A stretch of 64,000 bases of DNA from NCBI GenBank assembly GCA_029945375.1, contig CM057057.1, positions 1,054,001 to 1,118,000 on the forward strand, written 5' to 3'. A program made the translations under genes and the position numbers. Under the pieces are notes generated by a model. That model saw nothing but the letters and a program-made list of their open reading frames with translations, searched no databases and was not told the origin of the DNA. Below, piece by piece: positions 45,585 through 58,855 of the stretch; positions within the stretch are counted from its first letter, which is position 1, and each line of letters starts with the position of its first letter. The DNA comes from Agaricus subrufescens. Its lineage: Eukaryota; Basidiomycota; Agaricomycetes; Agaricales; Agaricaceae.

Positions 45585-48500
45585 TTATGCTTCATCAGGG
45601 TATGGAATCACATAAAATGCTCGACCCCTCTCAAACTCCTCTTCTTTGACAACTTTTGAGTCGTCTTCAGTATATTCGTATTCAAAAGCTGCGAACCGCC
45701 CCCCTGCCATTCCACCAATCAGAACTTGAAGTTGTGGTCTGCGCTGCTGAAACATCCGAAGATTTGTTATGTGGCCCTCAAGCTCTCCGGATTCAATCTA
45801 GGATCGAATATCATAACGCATCAGTATACGACACACCCTGAAAAAAAAAAAATCTTACAGAACTCCACCAAAGCCTTTTCCGATTTGAAATAACATGCGT
45901 TTGACCATGTTGTACTGTATTGTAGTGTTCAAGGTGATCGAGTCTGAGCTCTTGAAACTCCATCTCATGAAAGAGACCTCTAGAGCTCAGCTCCATCTGA
46001 TATTTCTACAAACCAAATTAGAGACTGAGAATACAGCATAAATTCGGTTCTTACATTCCAGAGAGTGAGTACTGTCACGAAAAATTCACTTTCGGTATCA
46101 AGAACTTTAGATACCGTAAAATAATCTAATTGACCAAGTACGTCAAAGAATAGACCCTGGGTCTGCGGTGATTCAAGTCCCGCGGGCCCATATTTACCAA
46201 TTTCAGCTAATGCTTTGTAAACATCCCAAGAGAGACACCGGGAGAGACTATCAAGCTCATGACTTGATGTGCTGAAATAAGAATGACACTGTGAAAGATA
46301 TGTAGCCCACTGGGATTTATCTATTTATTAAAATCAGGACAAGTGGCAATATATGATAATAAAAACTCACCAGATGAGCCATGACACCACCTCTTGTAGC
46401 CTAACCAAAAACTACATAACACCTCAAGTACCGTGAGTAAGGAGTCCTTTGTTGAGATAGAGAATTTCTTGGAGCGGGTAGAGTCTATCAGATAATCATA
46501 AAATGAAGCATGAAATATAATAGATTTCATAGAGTCCCCAGGAGGTGTCAGAACCATTGGATAGCAACCATTGAATGCAGCATGAACCACATCCAATTTG
46601 GCGCCAAAAGTAACAGACAAGACCCCAGGAGATTGAAGACTGGAGAAGGAAGATATTTTTGTGGTGGGTAAAACATCCAGTATTTGTTTTGTTGTATGCC
46701 ACATATCAGGAGAGACGGAATCAAGGATATGAGTGTATAAAGCATCAACATAAATGAAGGGATGACCATCAGATAGATCAACTTCATCAATGAGTGCTAT
46801 TAGCTGGTCAAGACGTGTGATGGGGTTGCCAGCAGCATAGGGATCTTCAATAAATCGGATGGCTATACTGGCAAATACAAAGTGGTGAGACACAGCACCT
46901 GCCAGTTTGAGTAATTGCTCCCTGCTAGGCCAAGTCGGTGGTACCATGTGTGGATATTTTGTGCGGATTGTGTTAAAATTGTTGCTAAGGAGATATTCTG
47001 CATCACGGTAAAACGTGGAATTGGGAATGGGGATAACAAAATATTCCTGACGAAGGCTGTCTGATTCAGGTGCATCACGCCAATGCCTGAACACAAGGCA
47101 ACCAGTTTCAGAGCTTCCACAAGATAAGACAGGAAGCTGTGGATGATATGATTGAAGACGTGTTATCTCAAAGAGAGTTGTGTCAAAATCATGCTAAAAT
47201 ATGGGTCAACATAGTTAATATAACAAAGGTTCATTTCTTACTTCGTAGTGAAACCATGTACTATCCCATGATCTGTCAACATAAATAATGTTGCTACCGG
47301 CTGGAGATGCTCCAGCATACGAAAATTGGAATTGTTCCAATCTCATTGCTGAAATGTTTCCTCTAGACACAAGTACATCACAATAAGCCTGCACCAAGAG
47401 TCAGCAAAGGGAATGAATTTAAAATAGTAGGAAATTCTTTTACCTCCCACATGTCAAACAACCAAGGCCATAGTTTCTGCGTTCGAGAGAATATGACACA
47501 TCCGGTACCATATTCCAACTGGCTCAGTTGAATGAAACACTGATCCTGATCCTCTTTTGATGAAAATGTCTTTCCATTAGGATCGTGCTTTTCAACCAAA
47601 GTGGTAACTAGTGTTCCATAGATGTATTTTATAAGCGATTCGCAGAAGTCGTGACTAAGTGAGTAGATGATTAGGATGGTATTGCAAATAAAGTTAAATG
47701 CTAGACTTTTCACTCACTTTCCATGAGGGATGATCGTTAAAAAGAATTTTTCCCAACGGTCTTCATACTTGAGGCCTAAACAATTGACATTTTCAAATGG
47801 TGCACGAAAATATTCCAACGCATTTACATACCTGACGTTGGGGGATCATTAGCCTTGAATCTTTCCCAAACATCGACACATGACTTGAGCAAGTCTTCTT
47901 CCACATCTCCAAGAGATATAGAAAAACTCTGGGACCGACTCAGGTCCACCAAATAGTCACCGAATGAAGCATGATAAAACTGCGTTGGTTCAAAGATGGC
48001 ATCAGGAGCATTAGACACATTGAGCAGGGAATAGCAGCCATCAAGTGCGGTATAAACGGTGGTGAGTTCGAGACCAAGAATGACTGCAATCGCCGCCAGT
48101 GTCCTCAATCCGTATTCCTCGCCTTTTTGGGCCGCCAGAAGAGCTCCAAGGACACGCTTTGTAATTGGCCATATGTCATCTGGAATATCTTCGAGAACGC
48201 GTGAGTACAGAACATCCAGGCGGGCGAATGGTTGACTACTGGATGGGGGCATAGGGCCACTGAGGGCAGATAAGACTTGGTTGAGGCGTGTGGTAGGGTT
48301 AGCATATCGTGGATCCTCAATGAACCGAAGTGATGTCTCAGCAAAGATAAAAAGTCCAGATGCGGCGGCGGCTAAGTTCGAAATTTGCTCTTCGCTAGGC
48401 CATTCATTTGGTACCCTTCGCGGAAACTCAGTCCGAATTCTTTCCAGGTCATCCCTTACGAAGAGCTCGACGTCTCGGATGGATTGCTCGGAGTCGACGG

Positions 48501-49658
48501 GAACGTGCTTTGACCAGTATGACAGTATGACCTGCCCTTCGTTGAGCGTGTCAGTGATGTGTGGTTCCGGGCGACTGGAGATAGCCCAAAGAAGGGGAAC
48601 GTCGGGATGCTTGAGGACAAAATCAGCAACGAGACGGATGATCTGCTTTTGTGATCGATGTTCATCGAGCTCGTCGAGCCCATCCAGTAAAACACCCCGC
48701 GGTTTCAAACCAGCTCCAATCTTCTTGTTGACAAATGGTTCCACGATAAACGTTTTGAACTGTTCCTCAATCCCTTTGTTGACTAGCTCGGGGTCTCTAG
48801 CAAGCTTCTCGGTGATATAGGTATAGTATTCCTCGATATGTACAGCGAGCTGGTAGCCAACTGTGAGGAAGAGATGTCGGGAGGAATTACGTCCGTTCGG
48901 GCGAGAAATAAAGACGGATGCTCCCAGCTGGTGAGCTTCCGCAAGTTTGTCCGCAAGAGTCTGGATGATCGCCGATTTCCCGACCCCCGCTGGACCAAAT
49001 ACCCAGATGAACAATTTCTCCTTTTCTTCGTCGTAGAACCAAGTAATTATATGTTCGTTGATTTCGACCCGAGTCCCTGGGTGACATTGGGGGACGGGTG
49101 AGCGAGCAGACGAGTCACGGGCGGCATCGCGAATGATATGTTTGGAAAGGTGTTTCATTGCTTGATGAAATGTCAACCTGGAGTACATGCAGACACGCTG
49201 GCATCTTACCTCTGCTTCGTTGATCGCTATTAGTATTGACCATCATATTTCCCCGATTATCTACCATGATAGGATTGTTCAAGGAAAATTGGCTACTATG
49301 GCTGAAAAAGTTCGAGCCCGAGCCTGCAACAATTTCCGGGACTATACAAGATATCAGTACACTAGGCCAAGGCATGATAAGAGTGTTCATGACCTTGACT
49401 GGTGGATTCATGTACAACGATCTTGGGTGTGCTCATAGTCGGCGACGGCTCACCCACGGCAGCGACAGCAGAGAAGGGAGCAGTTGGAGAAGTGGTCCGC
49501 GCACCAGGTGAAGCATCTGAATGAGGAATGAGGGGACTGTTTACTGAACACCACGTATCAGCACACTCACCGTCAGACGCAGCCTCGTCCTTCTTCTTGG
49601 AGGAGAACGGCGTGCGAATGATAGCCATAAACCTTTTGCGTTTCGATCCCGGGGCCAT
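45585..49658 (-). CDS. NACHT NTPase with duplicated post-NACHT module (gene 4)
   Basis: Multi-exon, apparently intact. Start 49658 (MAPGSKRKRF). An exon carries FFSHSSQFSLNNPIMVDNRG; an intron of about 50 nt (GTAAGATG ... TCAAG) joins it in phase to AMKHLSKHI. NACHT exon 47832 to about 49158: P-loop GPAGVGKSAI, Walker B LLDGLDELDE, WPSEEQISNLAAAASGLF, FYHASFGDYLVDLSRS. Then short exons (47718-47775; about 47443-47650 with KHDPNGKTF) and an exon containing LQSYHPQLPVLSCG. The second module (46321-47094) has WPSREQLLKLAGAVSHHF and FHASFYDYLIDSTRS. The final exon has QLQVLIGG and PYPDEA, stop 45585-45587. Probable role as for gene 3. Nearest copy to the intact GH78 and GATA genes. Confidence 0.82.
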
Positions 49659-51790
49659 GTCGGTGTGTAAGAATGTCGGTTGGCAGAGCGAGGCTCAAAG
49701 GTCTGGTGAGAGTGGTGGGATGAGGCACGATGAGCAGTTTCTCACAGGCTGTGATCAACAGATTGGCGCTGATTGAGTCCCAACGTGTCCTGAGAGTGAG
49801 ATCCCACACATTATACCTCGTAGCATTGACGATAATTCCCGAGGCATCCGTCTGCGCAAATAACAGCCCATTTGAGAACACGTTCATATTAATAGGCACA
49901 TCAACATCGACATGCAAACTACATTGTTGCACAACAATTGATTGGATCCCTACCATACCGTAGTTAAATAGCATGCAGGCGTAAATATTAACCAATCATA
50001 TCTTCTCTTTGGTATCTTGATTTCTCGCGGTAATGAAGCAAGCCCAGTCTTCGTGCGGACAAAACCTATCCCTTTAAGAAATCAGATTCGCATCCTGTAG
50101 CATTTTAGTTCTACATGATGTGGCATACCTTGGAAGCCACAATGATGAAGGAAGATGGATAAAATAGTTGTATACAGTCGGATACGACTGCGCCGATGGG
50201 CATATCATTGATTCCAAAGATCAATCATGCCGCCTGAAAATATCAAGAGGGAGAGCCGTGAGCGACAAAGTCGCCAGGAAGTATGGACAATATGCAGTTG
50301 GCAGAAGGCGAATAGAGCATCGTTGTTGGCACCGTTATACCAAAGAAAGTACATTTATCCTAGGAGGTCGTCGTCTTTAAGATGGATGTAATGAGGCAAT
50401 TTCGCGCTGCGATGCGCTTGAGTCTGTCCAAGTCAATGAGCCACTCATTCATTGCTGGAATGACAAGACATTTATGGGCCGCCTAGAACAGGTGGTTGAC
50501 GAACGTGGGTTGATATGGAAAAGACAAAAGCCATTGTGTGAAAGTCGAGCGAGAGGTAAACCCTGTCACAGAAATGTCACAGGATCTCTATGTAACAGTG
50601 AGAAGGAAAACGAACCGATATTTTTCATCCATTCCACGCTTCATCAACACCGGACATGGACGGAAAAGGTGGGCATGCAGTTGTAAATTGCGATCCTGCC
50701 AGGCACATATCGTTGTCTCCTTGGTGGGTGTCCAGAAGCGTTCCGGTTTATCCTCATCCTTTCATCTTTTCCAATTTCACTACCAGGTCCTCAGACACGC
50801 CAGCGAAATCTTCACAGACGAGAAAACGTTGTTGAACGAGGGAACTCGGAGTAGCCCGAAAATTAGACTACACAAGGTATCGACTTGAGGATTTCGACAA
50901 TGATGATGGTTTATGTCGATCCGTGCTTATCCACGAGCGGGCAGAAAGATCCTTTCGGCGGTAACTACAGCGAGTAGCGGAACTTTTGCAGGTTTGTGCA
51001 GGTTACTGGTGTGTACGTAGAGAGGGGAGAGGAAAGTGTTAGACAGCAAGTATGGACTGCTGCATAACATGCTTCAAGCACTGGAAACGTCGATGTATGA
51101 GTGCCTCAGTCGAAAAAGGAGGCTCTCAAACTGCAGTAGAGACATGGCAGCCGATGATGTTCATGTTGCTTGATCTGCAGCGCCTTGAACGTGGGCCCGG
51201 GTTGGCGAATGCTACGGCAGCTTGTGAGGACAGTGAGGGCTAGTTCAAAGGAAAGCGGTAAGTACAGATGGCTTGTACCGAGCGAGAGATAGACCGACTG
51301 ATCGATTAAGTGGGCAACGAGCCAGTACGAAGTGGTCAGTTGTACACCACTAGAATTGAAGTCGAGTTGAGACTGGCTGGCTCTGAACAACAAAACCTGG
51401 GCATAAGGCACAGGAACCACGAGTATACAAAGGCCTCAGTAGATGGTTCTGGACAAGCACGCGGGCGAATTCCAATCGAGTAGAGATTCACTGCCTAGAC
51501 AGGTAGTATTGATTTCTTTCTCACGGTGTACTTTGGATTCTATGAAATCAGACCCGCCCTGACGCTAGTTGGATTCGCCACTTGTCGATGTAGTTCTGGA
51601 CCACGACCTGAGATCATCAACATCCTGGCCCATATAAGCACGCCTTGTTCTCGTCGTCATTATCATATACGAGGAACCTTTGACGGATATGTTTCCAGCC
51701 ACGCTAGGATTTGCCCTGCAGCCACCTGCCTGCTCAGCATATGATTCAATCTGGCGCACCACTCCAGGGACCAGCCGCTACCAAACTGGT
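49659..51790. repeat. Duplicated block P, copy 4 (upstream of NACHT gene 4)
   Basis: The more diverged copy of block P; non-coding. TGTCAC pair at 50564-50580. Confidence 0.65.
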
Positions 51791-52416
51791 GCGTTCCTTA
51801 CTAGCCATGTCGATAGTACAGCGGACTGAAGAATTTTTCCTAGTTCGTGAAGTCATACGTCGATACGTAGTGGTCGCGTTGTTACCGTTTGAACTGGAGG
51901 GGTTAATAGTCACATAAACTGAGTTGAAGGGTCTGCTAGAATTATAATTTTGACAAAAGCTGCGGGAGAAGACACTGCCACTGATGTTCTTTTCACCGAG
52001 AGCTCAATCCATGAATAACCAGAGGAGCTATACCACGCGTCCTTTTCGCTGCTGATATTCGCCCATTTGCGTGAGTGCTTCGCGATTTTACCACTCATTG
52101 ATCGATTCATTCATTCAGTACCGAGCTGCCCGATGTGTTGGACCCTTGCACCTAAGCTGGGCCACGGCCCGGGGCCACAAGTGAAGATGACCCTGTTGTG
52201 AGCCAACCATACTATGTGCTTCTACTACAGTTTCGAAAATCGATGATTTGCGAGCATGAGAACTGATATCACTTTTAGGGATCCCGATGTGAATACGAAG
52301 CCTCGCTTCAGCTCATGTGAGGTTGCGGAAGCGCAGGCGTGGGTTCGCAAGTACTAGATACACAATATATAAATCCCTGCCCATCGAACCCGCCACGATC
52401 CACACTACAGGAAGTG
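51791..52416. promoter_or_regulatory. Intergenic and promoter region of the GH78-like gene
   Basis: No gene. 52205-52416 matches remnants at 23680-23810 and 7525-7637. A TATATAA box at about 52366-52372, roughly 45 bp before the ATG, could drive the downstream gene. Confidence 0.45.
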
Positions 52417-54883
52417 ATGCTACTGCCTTTCATTGCAGTTGCACTTCTTACGGCCGAGGCCCTCGGTTTAGCTCCCCATGGTCCATGGGATCAATTCAAC
52501 TTTGCGCCTGAGAACAGGATCAGCCGTCCCACTAAAGTCCGTTCTATTCATGGCAATGTAAAGAATGCGGGTGCTCTGGTCACTTCTGGAATAGCAGAAT
52601 TCAAAGAAAACGGCAGCTTTGTAACTCTGGACTTTGGCCAAGAGGTAATTGTAACCCAAGTGACCTCTTGACTATATACGGGATATTGACCTATCAGGTT
52701 GGCGGCCGCGTTTTCTTTGATATCACTAATTCGACCCCCGAATCTCGCCTTTCTCTCACTTTCACAGAGTCACCGGAGTTTATCAGTCCTCTAAATTCCG
52801 ATGATTCGTGTCGCTCTGTTTTCTCCATGGACAGTGATGGTGTCCAATCTCTCCCGGCGCCCCTCAATAAAACCAAGTTTATGCAGACTGTCGGTCAACA
52901 GCGTGGTGGATTCCGTTTTATGACCATTGTAAGCAATTCGGACGACTTGGTTGGTGTCGCTGGAGTTGGCGTCGAAAACACGTTCATGCCGCATTGGAAT
53001 GACTTGCGGGCATATACCGGATACTTCTTCACTAAAGATCCCGAATTCCATGATCCAGACTTTCTAACCAAATTATGGTATGCTGGAGCGTATACAGTCC
53101 AGACGAACACCATCGATGTACACCAAGCTCAGCAACTGCCCTGTCCGAGCCCAAAAGGTGATGTTCAGTTTTGATCAATCTGCACCACATCAACGAACCA
53201 CCCCTTCACAGGTTGGGCTAATAATGCAACAGGTGGTCCGGTTGAGGGGCCAATTCTAGTCGATGGCGCAAAGCGCGATCGGTGTGTATATTCATGTATT
53301 TGTGCCTCGTCTTTGAATGCTTATAAGCTTATCAACCAGAAATATTTGGCCTGGTTCGATCCACTATCCTCTATGACAAAGTCGATCTTTGACGCAGTTC
53401 TACAGGTGATATGGGCATATCAAGCCACACAGAACTTGTAGCTCTGAACGATATGCTTCCGAGTAAAAATGCGCTTCTCGTGATGTTCTCCACGCAAGAC
53501 CCTGCCACAGGTTCCTTACAATATTCTGGACCTCCAATTAATGCAATAGGGAGTGACACGTATATTTCTTGGTCGTTGATTGGGGCACATAATGTATGGT
53601 TGTATACCGGAGATATCGACTTCGTCCACACCGTCTGGGCCAACTACACAAAAGCTCTCGCATTTTTAGAAGGTCAGGTCGACGAAACTGGATTAATGAA
53701 TGTTCCACTAGCGTTCTCTAATGATTGGGGAAGAGACGGAGGACAAGGACATAACATCGCAGCAAATGTCTTATTGTACAGGGTGCGTATTATCATATCT
53801 GTTTAATCCCCATCGGCATCTGAAATAGGGCAGTCTCTCATAACAGGCTCAGAACTAGCCGCTCAGACGGGAGACGCCAAATTATCGCAAACATACGCAG
53901 CAAATGCATCCGCTCTGAAAATGAATATCAACAATCTACTGTGGGACGACGGGGCTCAAATGTTCCGCGACAATGTTTCCTCGCATCTTCTCCCACAGGA
54001 CGGAAATGCGTTGGCAATCCTATTTAATGTGACACAAAATCAAGAGCAAGTGAAGGCGATAAGCAAGGGTTTGACTCAATTCTGGACTGACATAGGCCCT
54101 CTGAGTCCCGAGCTCAATGATACGATCATCCCTTTTATCGGGGGCTTTGAGGTGAAGATTTACTCCTCAGCTGGTGATAGTAAATACAGATACGCTTCAG
54201 GTGCAAGCGCATTTCATTGCAGGTGAAGGTGAAAGAGCCCTCGATCTACTACGCCGAGGTGAGCTCCACTATGCACGACAACTAAAAACTTACTCACTAA
54301 AACAACTAACGTCCCGTAGAGGTAAGAATATTTTTGACTTCCGTCGGTCTATCGCTGAGCGAGAGAAATAGTGGGGGTACATGCTGTACACCAACTTGTC
54401 GGTGCAATCCACTCTGCTTGAAGGTTTCACCGCAAACGGCTCACTAGGGTGAGTTGAGCAACGCCCGGCAGCATGCATATTTTGGCTCAGTGGCAGTGTA
54501 GATATCGCGCAGCGGCGGGCTACAACTTTGATCATTCAGACATCAGTCATAGCCATGGCTGGGCAACAGGCCCGACCCCGGCTATGACATTCCACATACT
54601 CGGAATTGGAATATTGTCTCCTCAGGGAAAAACCTGGAGCATTAACCCAGTCTTGAGTGGACTCCAGTCTGCTGAGGGAGGCCTTGAGACTGGGCTTGGA
54701 TGGTTTGGAGTGAAATGGAAGGTGAACAATGAGTTGCTCACTTTAGCTGTTTCGACGCCTGCAGGAACGTCGGGGACGGTGCGGTTGCCTGGTGTGGGGC
54801 CGGTGACGGTGGACGGAAGGCCTGGGGGAGACGCGGATGTCAAATTGGGTGGAGGAGACCGTGTTCTGACGAGGCATGTGTAG
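52417..54883 (+). CDS. Secreted GH78-like (alpha-L-rhamnosidase family) glycosidase
   Basis: Exons: 52417-52644, 52698-53157, 53212-53281, 53340-53353, 53406-53782, 53834-54151, 54201-54258, 54320-54321, 54372-54448, 54502-54883. They total 1986 nt, i.e. 661 residues and stop. An N-terminal signal peptide (about residues 1-17, MLLPFIAVALLTAEALG) points to secretion. The six-hairpin glycosidase motifs of fungal GH78-like proteins are present: DGAKRDRNIWPGDMG (about 246-262), GPPINAIGSDTY, NDWGRDGGQGHN, DGNALAILFNV, GGFEVQAHFIAGEGERALDL and SHSHGWATGP near the C-terminus. Likely releases alpha-L-rhamnose or a related sugar from plant or fungal polysaccharides. Two exons are tiny: 14 nt supplies NIWP, 2 nt restores the frame at RREWGYML. 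No lesion seen. Confidence 0.88.
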
Positions 54884-57011
54884 TCATCATGTACCTTGGC
54901 TCACGTTCGAAATCACTGTATACCTGCGTCGGCGCAAGATTATTCAATCTCAACCTTCATTTGTTCGGGCGATGCTATAGACCGCCAACAACACATACCA
55001 AAACCAGGCAAGTGGCCACAATTTCCGGTATCCCAAATTTAACTCTTTCGCCTTTGTGCCTAAATGATCAAGGAGTCAATGAGTGATATTGGTATGACGT
55101 CAGCCATATCATCCATGTCGCCATTCTTGCGTGAAGACGATGTCACGACAGTCAAACCGCGCAAACTTATATATCGGATCATTGACTGCAAGTGTCACTA
55201 GAAAAGCTAAAGTTTCGTTCAAAATGTTAGTTACAGCTCACACGTCAAGTGTTTTCTGACATCAGAAATGTAAACTATTTTCGACTCTGTGAAGAGTATC
55301 AAGACGCCAGGTATCGAGGGTAAATTAGAAGAAGCTCAAACCTAGAGCTCCTTGAAATATCCATATGAATTCCGCGGTGTTTGCAGTCGGTAAGTTCATT
55401 AAGAGTGTAGACAGTGCGGGCATTGAACGAACATACATAATTAAAAAGGCGGGCGGGGAGGGCGTATCAAACTCAATTCAGAAAGTCAACACTGGATGAG
55501 CAGGTGTTCGCCTTCTGTTCTGTTAGACCGAAGCTGATACCTCTAAGCAGGGTGCGGTACAAAAAGCTCATAACCCGAGGTACTTACCAAACGGTACTTG
55601 GCGGGGATTAATCGTCGGCTTGTGCAATTAGAACTCCTCGTTGCACGTATTGCATATGGATTCGTGAAAAAGATTGGTCAGTAAGACAATGGTCATTTCA
55701 AGCCTCGAGGCTCGGGCTATTTAGCGCTACCAATGAACGTTTCTCAGGGGCATCAACATTTCGCTTTCAACGGTAATCGTCCTACTGTTGTCTCAGATCC
55801 ACATGCTCTCTGAATAACGAACCTCAGGATCGGTCCGAAGCCTTTAACTCATACTCTGTAAGTATTTTTATCCTCCCCCAAAAAGTAGAAAACATCAACA
55901 TATGTAACCCAAAGAATGGAGAATCAATCTTCGATTGGCACCGAATACCCTAACTGAATGCCACATATATCAGCATATTATAGCGACCGCCACTGAAAGG
56001 GTGGCTTGCACGGATCGACAATCATATTATCGTTTAATGGGAAACATAGGGCGGACGCTCTTGTCAGTGGGTATGAGCTCATACAGGTCCCTGTGCAAAT
56101 ATGAGCAGTACGTACAAGTGCATAATGAAATGAACCTGACGGTCAGTCGAACTAAGGGCCGAACGCTCCGGTTCGCCAGAATGCTGTGCACGCTCCATCA
56201 CGGTTCGCCAAGCTCATATTGGTAGTGGTAGCCCGTTTTCGCCGATAAAATTCTTACAAAGCGGCCCACAAAAGGCAAATTTTCAAACGAAACAGCAAAT
56301 GATCATCAACACATTTGTTTTTTTTTTGCCAATTGAATTGTCCGGTACAGGGATGCAGGAGAGGTACAAGAATGCGTATTTTTATTTCAATTTTTTTTTA
56401 TGTTGTATATATAACGTTGTCCCTTGGAGGGGTGAACGAGCGCCTGTCATTATTATGAAAGATTGAAGGTGTCGTCGAGTTTCTCTTTGATCAACAAATG
56501 TACCTTTCCCTTCCAAGTCCAAATGACAAGGATCTTTGAATGATATACGTTCCAAAAAGAAATTCTCTATACATTTCGAGTCATCCTCAAATCAACCCCG
56601 TGGAAAAAAATAAAATAAAAACAGAACACGAAATAAAATAAAATAAAATAAAACAAATCCCTAAACCCTTTGCCCAGCACTCCAAGGGTTTGTCTTCACA
56701 GAACCGCCGACTCAAAGGGGAGGGATGGGGAGGGGTTTGAATGGGGGTGAAGATTTACCAAGGAACATCATGGGGTAAACACATGTTGATTCCCTTCGAG
56801 GTGAGATGGTTCATTAATGTAAGAGGGAAATCGCTAATCGGAAACGAGCGTAGTGGAGTAAATCTTACATGAGTGACTTTTGTGCATCAGAAAACTCAAA
56901 AGGGCCTTCCATACCATGAATAGGATGATGATTGATCATAACCAATGCAATACATAGCATTTCACGCCTTCTGTTAGCACAAAAAACTCACAAAACGTCA
57001 AAGTGCTGGTT
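54884..57011. other. Intergenic between convergent genes; nothing recognised
   Basis: No convincing gene, RNA or repeat. AT-rich tracts and a short AAAAT-type run near 56620-56655 are present. The 96-codon frame at 55935-56225 has no recognisable feature. Confidence 0.5.
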
Positions 57012-57806
57012 TTATCTTGACAACTTCGTATTGGCACTAGTCGAATAATGGCTCAAATCTCCCTTCAGGTATTTGATAAGATAGAAGAGGCCGTTATCCT
57101 CTCCTTCTCCACAAGGGTATAAGATCCCATATATAAAAGCAAGTTGTTCTTGTCTGGAGCCCTCGTTCGATGACCTCGCATCATGAGGAACTACTCCTAC
57201 AAATACCAAGACGTGGGGCTCTTCATCAGCGCGTCTAAGACATAACTAGTAGATGTATATATATATATGCCCATAAAATCATCAAGTTCTCGCATAAACG
57301 ATGATTCTCAACAGCAACCTCGGACAAATCAAGCCTCGTGGACTTAAATCCGACGTCAGAAATTCTGCATCCATACAACAAAAAAAGAACACATTCCAAA
57401 TAGAAGTCCTCCCACTGGCGACGACCTTCCTCATACCCATTCGGAATCTATACACTCTCGTTACCACAAGCACGAAGAAGTACTAATTTATGGTGGTGGT
57501 ATGTAGTAAGCTACGTAGACTATAATTGTATTTTGAATACGTCCTGCCGGGACCCTTCTTCTGATGACTCGTATACCACCAGCGCTCGTAGAAGACTGCC
57601 CGAGGGAAAAACGTGAGGAAGAAGCGTCCGACGCGCTAAATGACGAGAAAAAAAACCTCTCTGCCCATGATAGACCGCAACACCGTTCCCAACACCTGAT
57701 CGTCCTTTCCTATATACATGATACAAGCTATTAAATCACCAACGTAACCAGTCTGATCTAAGTTGCCCATCATCAAACCCCAGGTGCCCATTTCATAACA
57801 CGTCTA
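57012..57806 (-). other. Possible unrecognised coding exons
   Basis: Three open stretches on minus look more coding-like than their surroundings and are bounded by AG acceptors. One near 57700-57806 reads TCYEMGTWGLMMGNLDQTGY and continues to GKDDQ. Another, 57282-57449, reads GYEEGRRQWEDFYLE and ISDVGFKSTRLDLSEVAVEN. The last, 57012-57235, reads HVLVFVGVVPHDARSSNEGS, then GILYPCGEGEDNG, and ends with a stop. I could not join them in phase convincingly and do not recognise the product. It may be a degenerate gene or part of a long 3' UTR of the GATA gene. Confidence 0.25.
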
Positions 57807-58855
57807 AAAACAAGAAGGCCAATTAGTCCCGAGTATAAACTAATGAGTTTATCTGTCCGTATCCTATACACAACAAAAATCAAAACCCGACACTTCCTGC
57901 TTATCCCCCCTACGCCACGCTCAAAAAAAAAAAAACCCCCCACACCAACAATAAAATCACATGTATGAATCGGTTACCCGACGTACCATTTAGCACATTC
58001 AGAACAATCCATAGAAAAACAGAAAAAAAAAGAGAGCATACGCCCCACCGTGTTACTACTCTCACCCAAAAAACCATGTGCCACCACAGCGTTTTTCTTT
58101 TCCCAACGTTACGTACATACCCGATCATCACCATTCCAAAGAAGCAAAAAAAGAAATCGAAAGAATGCTATTAAGCCTTGACGACTCTGAAGCATCATCA
58201 GAACTAACGAAATTTGACACATATGCTCATTAACCTAACCGCCTGGTTCGACTCCCAGTGCAATATAACTCAACTCATGCAAGTAACATCGGCTACACAC
58301 ACACCATCACCGAAATGAACACAGCACGAGCGATTCTCATCACTTTCCAACCAACGACACCAAGTGTCAAACAATCCATCAATATAAGTAACTACACCGC
58401 CTCCTGTCATCGCTTCGCTTACATGCCAATGCACGAAATTCACTTCCGCCAAATTAATTAAAAATACACCAAAAAACAATTTTATTTCATATTCATTTTC
58501 ATAAAACAGAGAGAGAGAGCAAGAGAGACTGGTATAATAATATAACAAAAACAAAACAGAAAAAAGAGAGAAAAAAACAGTTGATGTTTTTTCGTAGCAC
58601 CCCATACCATACATCTAAAAACCTTTTTCATCGTTTACCATAGTCATCAAAAACAAAGAAAGAACAAAAGCGAGGATCATAGACCGGACTTTTTTGTGTA
58701 TCAAGCAGCATGAAAAAAAAAAACAGCAAAAAATGCAGCAAAAAGAAAACTTTGTCATCAATGTTGGTATCGCATATACCATAGCAAAGAAATAACCCCA
58801 AAAAAAACCCACCAAAAAAAAGAAAAGAAAAAGGACAAAAGGAAACCTCCTTTTT
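57807..58855. other. A-rich downstream region of the GATA gene
   Basis: On the plus strand the region has many A-runs (T-runs in GATA-gene sense), for example around 57928-57940, 58019-58030 and 58718-58735. This is consistent with 3' UTR or terminator sequence of the minus-strand gene. No open frame of note. Confidence 0.4.
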
